DNA from: Alphaproteobacteria bacterium
GTDB lineage: Bacteria > Myxococcota_A > UBA796 > GCA-2862545
Length of the DNA: 64,000 nt
Reading direction: 5' to 3'
NCBI GenBank assembly: GCA_020632925.1
Contig: JACKER010000009.1
Location: forward strand, 62,001-126,000
Positions 25,160 to 32,259 of the stretch are shown piece after piece (positions within the stretch are counted from its first letter, which is position 1; each line of letters begins with the position of its first letter). The translations under genes were made by a program, and so were the position numbers. The notes under the pieces are model-generated. The model had not been told where the DNA came from. It ran no database searches and saw nothing but the letters and a program-made list of their open reading frames with translations.

Positions 25160-26932
25160 GTGACGGTCCTGTTCACGCTGGCAGTGGTGGTGCTGGTGCT
25201 GCTGCTGCTGGTCACGACCTCGCTCGGCGCGGACGCAGTGCTGCTCGGCGGGCTGGTGCTGCTGCTGCTGGGCGGCGTGGTGGACGCGAGGACCGCCGTG
25301 GGCGGGTTCGCGAACGAGGGCATGCTCACCGTCGCGGCGCTCTTCGTGGTCGCCGCGGGCGTGCGCCAGACCGGTGCGGTCTCGCGGCTGTGCGCGATGT
25401 TGCTCGGCCGCAGCGAGGCGCGGATGGCCGTGATGGGACGGCTCACGCTGCCGGTGGCGATGCTCAGCGGCTTCCTGAACAACACCCCCATCGTGGCCGC
25501 GATGGTGCCGGGCATCCTCGAGTGGAGCCGTCGCCACGATCAGCCCGCGTCCCGCTACCTGATCCCCCTGTCCTACGCGACCATCCTGGGTGGGATGGTG
25601 ACGGTCATCGGAACGAGCACCAACCTCGTGGTGACGGGCCTCGTGCAGCGGAGCCTCGCCGACCACCCGGGGCTCCGCGCCATCGGGATGTTCGACATCA
25701 CGCCGATCGGCCTGCCGCTCGCGCTCGTGGGCTGCGCGATGCTGGTCGTACTCGGGTCCTTCCTCCTCCCGGACCGGCGTCCGCCCGTCTCCCCCGAGGA
25801 CGACCCCCGCCGGTACACCTGTGAGCTGCTGGTCCTCGTCGACAGCCCGATGGTGGGCGCCACGATCGAGGACGCGGGGCTGCGCCACCTTCCGAACGCG
25901 TTCCTCGCCGAGCTCTACCGCGAGGGCGAGGTGCTGGCGGCCGAGCCGACGACCCGGCTGCACGCGGGCGACCGGCTGGTGTTCGTGGGTCCGCGCGAGG
26001 CGATGGTGGACCTGGCGCGCATCCCGGGCCTGGCGCCCGCCGCGGAGGCCCGCTTCGACCGCGCGGTGCAGGGTGGCGACCGGGTGCTGGTGGAGGCCGT
26101 CGTGGCCCCGCAGAACCCGTTGGTGGGCCGCTCGATCCGCGACGGCGAGTTCCGCAGCACGTACCAGGCGGTCGTGGTGGCGGTCGCCCGCGACGGTCGG
26201 CACGTCCAGGGCCGCATCGGCGACATCGTGCTGCAGCGGGGCGACGTGCTCCTGCTGGAGACGCACCCGAGCTGGGCCGCCAGCCGACGCGACAGCCGCG
26301 ACTTCCACCTGGTGAGCGAGGTCGAGGACTCCGCCAGCTTCCGCCACCACAAGGCTCCCATCGCGCTCGGGGCCATGGTGCTGATGGTGGCCGTGGCCGC
26401 GACCGGCCTCCTGTCGATGTTCGAGGCCTCCGTCGGCGCCGCGGCGGTGATGGTGCTCACGGGCTGCCTGTCGGGCGAAGAGGCGCGCCGGTCGGTCGAG
26501 CTGCCGGTCCTCGTAGCCATCGCGGCCGCGCTCGGCATCGGCGAGGGCATCCGGGCGAGCGGCGCCGACCAGCACCTCGCGACCGCGGTGGTCTCGGTCG
26601 CAGGGGACTCCCCGTGGGTGGGCCTGCTCGCGATCTACGTCGGCACGGCCATCCTGACGGAGCTGGTCACGAACAACGCGGCCGCGGCGCTGATGTTCCC
26701 GTTCGCGCTCTCGCTCGGGGAGCGGCTCGGCGTGAGCCCGATGCCGTTCGTGGTCGCGGTGATGTTCGCGGCGTCCGCGAGCTTCGCGACCCCCATCGGG
26801 TACCAGACGAACCTGATGGTCTACGGCCCCGGCGGGTACCGGTTCACGGACTTCCTGCGTGTCGGGCTCCCGATGCAGGCGCTGGCGATGGCGGTCAGCT
26901 GCGCGCTCGTCCCGTGGGTCTTCCCGTTCTGA
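25160..26932 (+). CDS. SLC13/DASS-type permease with RCK_C (TrkA-C) domains
   Basis: A 590-residue membrane protein. Two sets of hydrophobic segments flank a central soluble region (about residues 210-400) with two TrkA-C-like ligand-binding units (AEPTTRLHAGDRLVFVG and IVLQRGDVLLLE). SGFLNNTPIVAAMVPG and GTSTNLVVTGLV in the first half, mirrored by TNNAAAALMFP and SFATPIGYQTNLMV in the second, are the SNT substrate/Na+ motifs of the DASS/ion transporter superfamily. Substrate could be sulfate, thiosulfate or a dicarboxylate. GTG 25160, 5 bp after GGAGG, is the likely start; a TTG at 25136 is upstream of the expected transcript start. Confidence 0.85.
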   Translation: MTVLFTLAVVVLVLLLLVTTSLGADAVLLGGLVLLLLGGVVDARTAVGGFANEGMLTVAALFVVAAGVRQTGAVSRLCAMLLGRSEARMAVMGRLTLPVAMLSGFLNNTPIVAAMVPGILEWSRRHDQPASRYLIPLSYATILGGMVTVIGTSTNLVVTGLVQRSLADHPGLRAIGMFDITPIGLPLALVGCAMLVVLGSFLLPDRRPPVSPEDDPRRYTCELLVLVDSPMVGATIEDAGLRHLPNAFLAELYREGEVLAAEPTTRLHAGDRLVFVGPREAMVDLARIPGLAPAAEARFDRAVQGGDRVLVEAVVAPQNPLVGRSIRDGEFRSTYQAVVVAVARDGRHVQGRIGDIVLQRGDVLLLETHPSWAASRRDSRDFHLVSEVEDSASFRHHKAPIALGAMVLMVAVAATGLLSMFEASVGAAAVMVLTGCLSGEEARRSVELPVLVAIAAALGIGEGIRASGADQHLATAVVSVAGDSPWVGLLAIYVGTAILTELVTNNAAAALMFPFALSLGERLGVSPMPFVVAVMFAASASFATPIGYQTNLMVYGPGGYRFTDFLRVGLPMQALAMAVSCALVPWVFPF

Positions 26933-26956
26933 CGAGGGATCGATTAGGAGGCCGGT

Positions 26957-27056
26957 GGCGGGGCGTGCCGTGCTGGTGCAGGTCCCGGTCTTCAAAACCG
27001 GTCGGGACGGGTCGAGAGGCTCGTTCGGTGGGTTCGATTCCCATGCCCCGCCGCCA
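26957..27056 (+). tRNA. selC: tRNA-Sec (anticodon UCA)
   Basis: This 100-nt gene folds as selenocysteine tRNA. It has an 8-bp acceptor stem (GGCGGGGC at 26957-26964 with GCCCCGCC at 27045-27052), discriminator G and encoded CCA at 27054-27056. The anticodon arm CCGGT-CTTCAAA-ACCGG has anticodon TCA, which reads UGA. A long variable arm and a TTCGATT T-loop follow. It starts only 24 bp after the permease stop, so its promoter lies within that gene or it is read through. It implies SelA/SelB and selenoproteins elsewhere; none is in the window. Its 3' end is the attachment site of the island downstream. Confidence 0.95.
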
Positions 27057-27061
27057 CTTTC
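27047..27061. repeat. attL: 3' end of tRNA-Sec, island attachment core
   Basis: CCCGCCGCCACTTTC at 27047-27061 covers the last ten bases of tRNA-Sec and five bases beyond. The identical 15 bp recur in the same orientation at 31368-31382, just after the last cassette gene. A direct repeat of a tRNA 3' end flanking accessory genes is the classic sign of site-specific integration. Confidence 0.75.
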
Positions 27062-27216
27062 TCGCCTCGGCTGCTGGGCCAGGGACGCCGAGGGCGTTGT
27101 CACCGGCCCTGCGGGCCGCCGCGCTCTCGCGCGGTTCGTCGGTCGCGTACAGGAGTACGCTTCCCTCCTCGTTCCTATCCCTCGCCGCCCCTGACCTCAG
27201 CATCCGGGCGAGAAAG
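27057..27216. repeat. 160-bp imperfect palindrome next to selC
   Basis: CTTTCTCGCC at 27057-27066 is inverted at 27207-27216, and the pairing extends inward, with mismatches and one gap, to about 27 bp per arm. Inside is a perfect small hairpin, GCGTAC-AGGA-GTACGC (27145-27160). The tract begins inside the attachment core. Together with 27217-27363 it makes a 307-bp stretch with no gene. Confidence 0.7.
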
Positions 27217-27363
27217 CGCTGTTGACGGGTTCGCTGCCAGCTCGGGGAGGTATGCTCGCATGAGGTTTCCAGACATCGACGCCTTTCCCCGGTGTTCACC
27301 CGGTGGCTACGAGCGGGTGATGGGTGGCACCATCGTCGCGATCGTTGGCCGCGGGGAGGCCCG

Positions 27364-27975
27364 TTGACCTGCGGCAACTGCGACTCGGCACTCACCCAAC
27401 GGGAGTGGCGAGCGGGACACACCGACCCCTACTGCCCCCGCTGTCACGCGTTCTGGGCGGACCCGAAGGTGCTGGCCCTGGTGCGCGTCCATCGACGCAT
27501 CCCGCCGTCCTCGGTGGTGAGTCTGGTCTACGAACCCAACGGGACCGACCACCACGACGTGATCCTCCGCGTGGCCACCTGGGCGCACAGGAGCGACAGC
27601 TACTACTACGTCCTGGATCACCCCGTGGGGCAGGAGCCCGATCCGGTCGCAGCGATCCGCGCCCTGCTCGTGGGATGGCAAGCGGCGGTCGAGGCCTGCG
27701 CCGACGGAGAGGTGGCCTGGCTGGCCCACCACTTCTCGGATCGGTACTCCGGCTGGCTCCGCTGCCTCCGGCGCGGCGACGCGTTCGAGATCGTCGACGG
27801 GTGGGCGGGTCTTGAGGGCTGGGCGTTCTACCCGTCGGACTTCGCGAAGGTGGTCGGTCGGTTGGACGACTTCACCCCCCACCACGACTTCGGGGAGCCG
27901 GTGCGGGTCGCGCGTCAGCAGCTCCTCGCCGACATCCAGGCCAGCGTGTCGACGCTTGACGATGGTGCCCAGTGA
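27364..27975 (+). CDS. selC-cassette gene 1: zinc-ribbon protein of unknown function
   Basis: A 203-residue protein. The N-terminus has a four-cysteine zinc ribbon, C3-x2-C6 and C24-x2-C27 (CGNC ... CPRC). The remaining ~170 residues are aromatic-rich (HRSDSYYYVLDHP, WAGLEGWAFYPSDF) and end near VRVARQQLLADIQ. This resembles small immunity- or adaptor-like barrel proteins, but I recognise no family. The TTG start at 27364 is chosen for GGGGAGG at 27353-27359 and because the ribbon begins there; a GTG at 27292 is an alternative. Its stop overlaps the next gene by GTGA. Its composition looks less G+C-biased than the core genes. Confidence 0.6.
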   Translation: MTCGNCDSALTQREWRAGHTDPYCPRCHAFWADPKVLALVRVHRRIPPSSVVSLVYEPNGTDHHDVILRVATWAHRSDSYYYVLDHPVGQEPDPVAAIRALLVGWQAAVEACADGEVAWLAHHFSDRYSGWLRCLRRGDAFEIVDGWAGLEGWAFYPSDFAKVVGRLDDFTPHHDFGEPVRVARQQLLADIQASVSTLDDGAQ

Positions 27976-29174
27976 GCAAGCGCATTCGCAACTACCGCAC
28001 CGGGGACCGAGCCGAGGATCTCGGGGTGTTTCTGCTGCGCGCCTTCTGCGCGGTGGCTCCGATCCCCCGCCAGGAAGACTTCGGGCTGGCCGATGCCGTC
28101 GCCACCCTTCTGCGCGGCGAGGACCGCTTCTGGTACGCCGAGGACACGTTCCTGGTGCAGTTCAAGTCGAGAAGCGTGCCGAGCATGAAGCTGGATGGGC
28201 CGGTGTTCCAGCGGTGGCTGGAACAAGACCTCTCGGTCTTCGTCGCGCGTGTCGACCTCTTGGACAGTTCCATCGAGCTGTTCACGTTGGGGACCGCGCT
28301 GTTCGCCTGCGACCTGCACGAGGCTCGGGGGCTCCATGCGTGGCTCCACGGTGGAAGCGAGGGTCTTGTCGACGGCGTTCTGCACATCACGCTCGACAAG
28401 CCGATCCTTCGCTGGACCGTGGCGTCCACCGAGGACCGGGACTTCACGGAGCGAACCTACGCCTCGGTGAAGGCGTGGCTCCAGTTGGAGCGGTGGAATC
28501 GACGCTACTTCAAGGCGGGCGTTGCTCGTAGGATCACGTGGGAGACCGGGGCAGCACCCGAAGCGGCCGAGGTCGTGCATTCGTGGACTCCGGCTCACGG
28601 CCGCGAAGCGCTCGCGGACATCGAGCCGCTGGTGCATCTGCTGGGCCTGCATGCCCGCAATCACCCGGAGCTGTGGACCAAGGTGCACGCTGTGGAGCAG
28701 GCGCTTCGCGGCTCCGACGACCGGGGCATGTTCGCCGGGCTCCGGCCATTCATGCAGCAGTCAGACGCCATGACCCGACTCGCAGAGGTGATCGAGGCGC
28801 ATCCGACTGCGGACGCGGTGGTCACGGTTCAGGTGCTACGGCTTGATGAGGTCGGTGCGAACTTCTGGATCTACACCTACGGTCGAGGCGGCCCCGGTGG
28901 CGGAACCCGTCATCACGGCTCGTGGGAGGAGCTTGAAGCGAAGGGCTTCGACCACGAGGTCGAGAAGCTGGAGGACGGTGAGAGGATCTCGCTTGGCCTC
29001 GACCGCTACTTCGCGAGCACGCCCATTCCGCACGAGATCATCGACGGGCCACAACAGGCCCCCACGCTGGAGCGTGGCGACCACTCCCCGTTCTACTTCC
29101 TCCGGAAGTTACCGCAGGGCGATGCGGAGAACCGAAGCGGACCTATCGAGGAGGCACCAGATGAAGCTGTGTAA
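27972..29174 (+). CDS. selC-cassette gene 2: DUF4365/PD-(D/E)XK-like protein
   Basis: A 400-residue protein, the central gene of the cassette. Residues 12-120 look like a restriction-endonuclease-fold domain of the DUF4365 type: an acidic pair near E15, then E35-D36-FGLAD41, then LVQFKS with the Q63-x-K65 pair, and a hydrophobic FVARVDLLDSSIELF strand. Residues ~150-400 are a separate domain with no motif I know; it includes the glycine-rich YGRGGPGGGTRHHGSW. GTG 27972 overlaps gene 1, and the ATG of gene 3 lies within its last codons, so the three are translationally coupled. Nuclease activity is an inference from the motif order. Confidence 0.55.
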   Translation: MSKRIRNYRTGDRAEDLGVFLLRAFCAVAPIPRQEDFGLADAVATLLRGEDRFWYAEDTFLVQFKSRSVPSMKLDGPVFQRWLEQDLSVFVARVDLLDSSIELFTLGTALFACDLHEARGLHAWLHGGSEGLVDGVLHITLDKPILRWTVASTEDRDFTERTYASVKAWLQLERWNRRYFKAGVARRITWETGAAPEAAEVVHSWTPAHGREALADIEPLVHLLGLHARNHPELWTKVHAVEQALRGSDDRGMFAGLRPFMQQSDAMTRLAEVIEAHPTADAVVTVQVLRLDEVGANFWIYTYGRGGPGGGTRHHGSWEELEAKGFDHEVEKLEDGERISLGLDRYFASTPIPHEIIDGPQQAPTLERGDHSPFYFLRKLPQGDAENRSGPIEEAPDEAV

Positions 29175-29266
29175 CGGTCACTACTGCGCAGGGGCGTCCG
29201 AGCACGACGAGAACGACTTCACCTCACAGAACATGTGCAGGAAGTGTACGCGCTACAACCAGCCGG
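29161..29266 (+). pseudogene. selC-cassette gene 3, 5' part: endonuclease VII-type HNH protein, interrupted by IS
   Basis: ATG 29161, behind GAGGAGG, starts a reading frame with two Cys pairs (MKLCNGHYC and CRKCTRYNQP), the treble-clef ribbon that often precedes endonuclease VII-type HNH domains. After 35 codons it meets the left end of an IS3-family element. If the element and a 3-bp duplication are removed, codon CCG joins G+AG, then CGG CCC, in frame with the 3' part at 30965. That restores an uninterrupted gene of 156 codons. It overlaps the end of cassette gene 2 by 14 bp. Confidence 0.65.
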
Positions 29267-29428
29267 TATGTGTCAAGCTGATTGAGACTCGGAGATGTAC
29301 GAAAGCCCTGACTCGCGTCCCACTCCCGACCGCTCTCCGGTTCAGCGTGGCACGAGGGGATCCAGTAGACGGCGTCTCGGGCCACGCTGAGCTTCAGGCT
29401 GAGTGATGATTGTGGCAGTACCACTGCT

Positions 29429-30442
29429 TTATCCATCACTATTTCCGGACGCGGCAATGGCGCTCGCGGTCGCCGGTGGCGGGTTGATCCAGACCTCTGC
29501 AGGAGGGCGAGAGACGACGGGTGGGCCCTTGATGAAGCGTTCGGGATGAGCCTCGTAGGCCTTCTGGAGAACCGCCTGGCGCTGCACGAGGGTGGCTTCG
29601 GCGATGCCGTGATGAACCGACGAGGGCGTCAGCAGGGCGATGCCGCTGTGGTGGTGCTCCTCGTTGTACCAGCGGAAGAAGGGCTGGCAGAAGCCACGCG
29701 CGTCTTCCATGGAGCCGAAGCGCTTCGGGAAATCAGGGCAGTACTTGACCGTTCGGAACTGGGCTTCCGAGAACGGATTGTCGTTCGATGTCTTGGGTCG
29801 GCTGAGGGAGCGGTCCACGCCGAGGTCTGCCAGCATCTCGGCCACGGTGCGGCTCTTCATGGGCGCGCCGCGGTCGGAGTGGATGGTGAGGTGGTCGCGG
29901 GCCACGCCCTCCTTCTCGATGGTCTCCGCCAGCAGCCGCTCGGCCAGGCCGGCGGTCTCGGACTGTGCCAGCAGCCAGCCCACGACGTACCGGCTGTAGA
30001 TGTCGAGCACGACGTAGAGAGCGAAGAACACGCCTTTCGTGGGACCCTTCAGCTTGGTGATGTCCCAGGACCAGACCTCGTTGGGGCCACGCGCAACGAG
30101 CTCCGGCTTCGGCCATGCGGGATGGTTGACGACCCGGCGGCGCTCGTGGACCGCGTCGTCGTCCCGCAAGACGCGGTACATCGTGGCGACGGACGCGACG
30201 TACACCCCCTCGTCGAGGAGCGCGGCGTAGACCTGCCGCGGGCTCGCGTCGCGGAACCGCTCGGAGTAGAGCAGCTCGCGCACCTGAGCGCGCTCGTCCT
30301 CGCCCAGGGCCCTACTCGAGGCCCGACGGCTCCTGGGCGCTCTGGGCTGCCGATGGCGGTACAGCGTCGCCCTGGCCACGTCCAGCGCGGTGCAGGCCGC
30401 GGCCAGACCGACCTGGGGAGCGATGGCCAGGGCCGCGCTCAC
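29429..30442 (-). CDS. IS3-family transposase OrfB (DDE catalytic subunit)
   Basis: A 337-residue transposase with an rve-type integrase core. The DDE residues are visible in VWSWDITKLKG (D), TIHSDRGAPM (D) and SNDNPFSEAQFRT (E), with the family HHHSG segment downstream. It acts with OrfA as the OrfAB fusion on the element's inverted repeats. Its GTG overlaps the orfA stop (GTGA), but its frame is open upstream to the A8 slippery run at 30499-30506, so -1 frameshifting can fuse the two. It looks intact. Confidence 0.9.
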   Translation of the reverse strand: MSAALAIAPQVGLAAACTALDVARATLYRHRQPRAPRSRRASSRALGEDERAQVRELLYSERFRDASPRQVYAALLDEGVYVASVATMYRVLRDDDAVHERRRVVNHPAWPKPELVARGPNEVWSWDITKLKGPTKGVFFALYVVLDIYSRYVVGWLLAQSETAGLAERLLAETIEKEGVARDHLTIHSDRGAPMKSRTVAEMLADLGVDRSLSRPKTSNDNPFSEAQFRTVKYCPDFPKRFGSMEDARGFCQPFFRWYNEEHHHSGIALLTPSSVHHGIAEATLVQRQAVLQKAYEAHPERFIKGPPVVSRPPAEVWINPPPATASAIAASGNSDG

Positions 30443-30894
30443 CCGAGCCTCTCGCTCGGTGAGCGCTCGCTCTCCGTCGTCCCCAGAACCTCGGAGAGTT
30501 TTTTTTGGGCTTCCATGATGATTTCTGCCTTGCGGACCTTGTCCCGCAGGCGCTCGTTCTCGCGCTGTAGGCGCTCCACCTCGGCGGCCAGCGGGTTGCG
30601 CTCCTTGCGCGGCCGGCCGACCGGCTTCGGCGTGAGGCCCGCCAGGGCACCGGCTTCACGCAGCCGCCGCCACTCCACCAGGTGCGACGAGTACAGCCCT
30701 TCGCGCCGCAGGATTCGCCCGATGTCCCCTGACTCTGTGGCCGCGTCGCACTCGGCGAGGATCTTCGCCTTGTACTCCCCCGTGAACGAACGCCGCTTCG
30801 CGCGGGGCTCGACTTCGGGGTCCACGACTTCGCCGTCCGCGACCCCAGGGTCCGGGACCACGGGCGGAGCGGGTGAACGGGTTGTGGTGGCCAT
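30439..30894 (-). CDS. IS3-family transposase OrfA (DNA-binding subunit)
   Basis: A 151-residue protein. After a Pro-rich leader, RRSFTGEYKAKILAECDAA and LVEWRRLREAGAL form the helix-turn-helix typical of IS3 OrfA. A leucine-zipper-like coiled coil follows (EVERLQRENERLRDKVRKAE), which pairs OrfA with OrfAB. The last codons run through CAA AAA AAA, the frameshift site, and the stop overlaps the orfB GTG. Confidence 0.88.
   Translation of the reverse strand: MATTTRSPAPPVVPDPGVADGEVVDPEVEPRAKRRSFTGEYKAKILAECDAATESGDIGRILRREGLYSSHLVEWRRLREAGALAGLTPKPVGRPRKERNPLAAEVERLQRENERLRDKVRKAEIIMEAQKKLSEVLGTTESERSPSERLG
30499..30506 (-). promoter_or_regulatory. A8 slippery site for -1 programmed frameshift
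   Basis: On the minus strand the sequence reads CAAAAAAAACTC, giving an A AAA AAA heptamer in the orfA frame. A -1 slip leads into a frame open through to OrfB (continuing TLRGSGDDG...). This is the normal way IS3 elements make the OrfAB transposase. Confidence 0.75.
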
Positions 30895-30961
30895 GCGAGT
30901 CCTCTCGGGCCCTGCTCAGAAGTTTTGGTGGTGGACCGTGTCTCGCTCAGCTTGACACGCA

Positions 30962-31329
30962 GGGAGCGGCCCTACACATGGAAGGGGCAACAGATCCGGC
31001 GGCGGGGAAAGTGGTTCGACTATGCCGACTACGACGACCTCTTCAACCAGCAGAATGGCCGCTGTGCGCTCTGTGGCGTCTCGTTTCCCGACTCGGGCGA
31101 AGATAAGTACGGGATGTCCATCGACCACGACAACGACCGGCCGAACGCACACACCAACGTTCGCGCCTTGCTATGCAAGGAGTGCAACAGCCACCGGCTC
31201 GGGAAATATAAGGATGACCCGGCGTTCATCCAGCGAGCAGTCGACTACCTCCGCCACTACCAGGCGGTCGAGAAGCGCAGCGGGGTCTCTGCCCTGGACA
31301 ATCCTCCGCCGCTTCCCATCCACGACTAG
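30962..31329 (+). pseudogene. selC-cassette gene 3, 3' part: endonuclease VII-type HNH domain
   Basis: The 3' part of the interrupted gene encodes the whole nuclease domain: NGRCALCG (first Cys pair), MSIDHDNDRP (catalytic DH), NVRALLCKECNS (second Cys pair and Asn) and LGKYKDDPAF followed by a YL helix. This order fits recombination endonuclease VII-like HNH proteins. The frame is open from a TTG at 30925 inside the IS end, so a 134-residue protein without the N-terminal ribbon might still be made. It is the last gene of the cassette; the attachment repeat begins 39 bp after its stop. Confidence 0.7.
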
Positions 31330-31367
31330 CTTGGGCTGATCGCGTGGGTGCCTATGGTCCGTGGCGG

Positions 31368-31382
31368 CCCGCCGCCACTTTC
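31368..31382. repeat. attR: second copy of the tRNA-Sec 3' end
   Basis: CCCGCCGCCACTTTC is identical to 27047-27061 and in the same orientation. It lies in the gap after the HNH gene. With attL it defines a 4.3-kb segment, or about 2.6 kb without the IS. Confidence 0.75.
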
Positions 31383-31476
31383 GGCGCTATAGACTTTCTT
31401 GTGTTCCTCCAAAATCTAGGTTAGAACCGAACTTTCAGGTTGGTGGATTTGGGCCAATCTGGAATCTCGGTTCTCG

Positions 31477-31531
31477 GGGCCCTGCTCAGAAGTCATGGTG
31501 GTGGACCGTGTCTCGCTCAGCTTGACACGCA
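31477..31531. mobile_element. solo right end of the same IS3 element
   Basis: These 55 bp match 30907-30961, the right end of the intact IS, at 53 positions and end at the same terminal CGCA. No transposase follows or precedes, so this is either the remnant of a second insertion or a product of recombination between copies. Confidence 0.85.
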
Positions 31532-31804
31532 GGGGAACTCCACCGCTTCGTCGTCCGCCCCCGGGCGCTTCTGGACCGGGACACAAAGCCCGCCGGAACG
31601 CTCCGTGGGGCGAGCGTCCACGGCTATCGCTCGGTTCGTCTCCCACACCCGCTGGAAACCCGTGTGATCGCGTGGGACAGCGGCACCTGGACCCTGGTGG
31701 AGGACGCCTGTCCCGGACGCGTCACCTCCGTGTTCGGCGCGAGCGGCGCCCTCTGGACGGGGTGGGTGGAGGATTCCGTCCTGACGTGGGCCCGTGTCGA
31801 ATGA
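31532..31804 (+). pseudogene. C-terminal fragment of an unknown gene, truncated by the IS remnant
   Basis: Directly after the IS end, a frame is open for 90 codons to TGA at 31804 but has no start of its own. It reads like real protein (VIAWDSGTWTLVEDACPG, GALWTGWVEDSVLTWARVE) with several Trp. I recognise no family. Most likely the 5' part was lost when the IS end was deposited. Confidence 0.4.
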
Positions 31805-31823
31805 CGAGGCCCATCACGCCACG

Positions 31824-32198
31824 TCACCGTTCGCCGTCGGAGGGTGGCGTGTGGCAGACGGCTTCCACGTTGTGCCCATCCGGATCCAACACGTAGGCCG
31901 CGTAGTAGTGGGGATGGTAGGGGCGCAGCCCGGGAGCACCGTTGTCGCGCCCGCCGGCCGCCACGGCTGCCGCGTGGAACGCATCGACAGCCGCCCGGTC
32001 CGGCGCGCGGAAGGCGACGTGGAACCGACCTGTCAGCGGGGCACCCTCGGCGATCCAGAAGTCGATCTCGCCGTCCCCGAAGCCGACTCCCTGGCCGGTG
32101 TCTTCGTACCGATGGAACCCGAGGGGCGCGAGGGCGGCCTCGTAGAACCGAGCGGAGGCCTCGCAGCTCCCGACGGACACCGCGACGTGGTCGAACAT
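31824..32198 (-). CDS. VOC (glyoxalase/dioxygenase-like) family protein
   Basis: A 124-residue single-module VOC protein. MFDHVAVSV opens with the metal His of the first beta-alpha-beta-beta-beta unit, and YYAAYVLDPDGHNVEAVCH ends the second with the usual DPDGxxxE. These proteins bind a divalent metal and act as glyoxalases, dioxygenases or resistance binders; the substrate is not evident. It lies 61 bp behind the HD-domain gene on the same strand and may belong to its operon. Confidence 0.85.
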   Translation of the reverse strand: MFDHVAVSVGSCEASARFYEAALAPLGFHRYEDTGQGVGFGDGEIDFWIAEGAPLTGRFHVAFRAPDRAAVDAFHAAAVAAGGRDNGAPGLRPYHPHYYAAYVLDPDGHNVEAVCHTPPSDGER

Positions 32199-32259
32199 AT
32201 GGTTCTCCCCAGAGATTCCATCGACCTGCTACCCCGCGACGGACCGAGGTTCCAGCGCC

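Larger units (their letters stand above)
29267..30961. mobile_element. IS3-family insertion sequence
   Basis: About 1.7 kb carrying minus-strand orfA and orfB. The ends are related inverted repeats: 29267-29288 (TATGTGTCAAGCTGA...) and, inverted, 30961-30940 (TGCGTGTCAAGCTGA...), matching at 18 of 22 positions. Flanking triplets CGG (29264-29266) and GGG (30962-30964) are a possible imperfect 3-bp target duplication. The insertion splits the HNH gene of the selC cassette. The second right end at 31477-31531 shows this element was active here more than once. Boundaries are inferred from the repeats and from the restored reading frame. Confidence 0.8.
31330..31823. other. gene-poor junction downstream of the selC island
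   Basis: This tract holds attR, then ~95 bp of unusually A+T-rich sequence (31383-31476) with no recognisable gene, the IS-end remnant (31477-31531) and the truncated frame 31532-31804. It reads as a scar of repeated insertion. Confidence 0.6.

Noticed and set aside
27364..29174. Toxin-antitoxin reading of cassette genes 1 and 2
   Set aside because: Neither size (203 and 400 residues) nor motifs fit a known toxin-antitoxin family, and the third, HNH gene is part of the same overlapping operon. A multi-gene module fits better.
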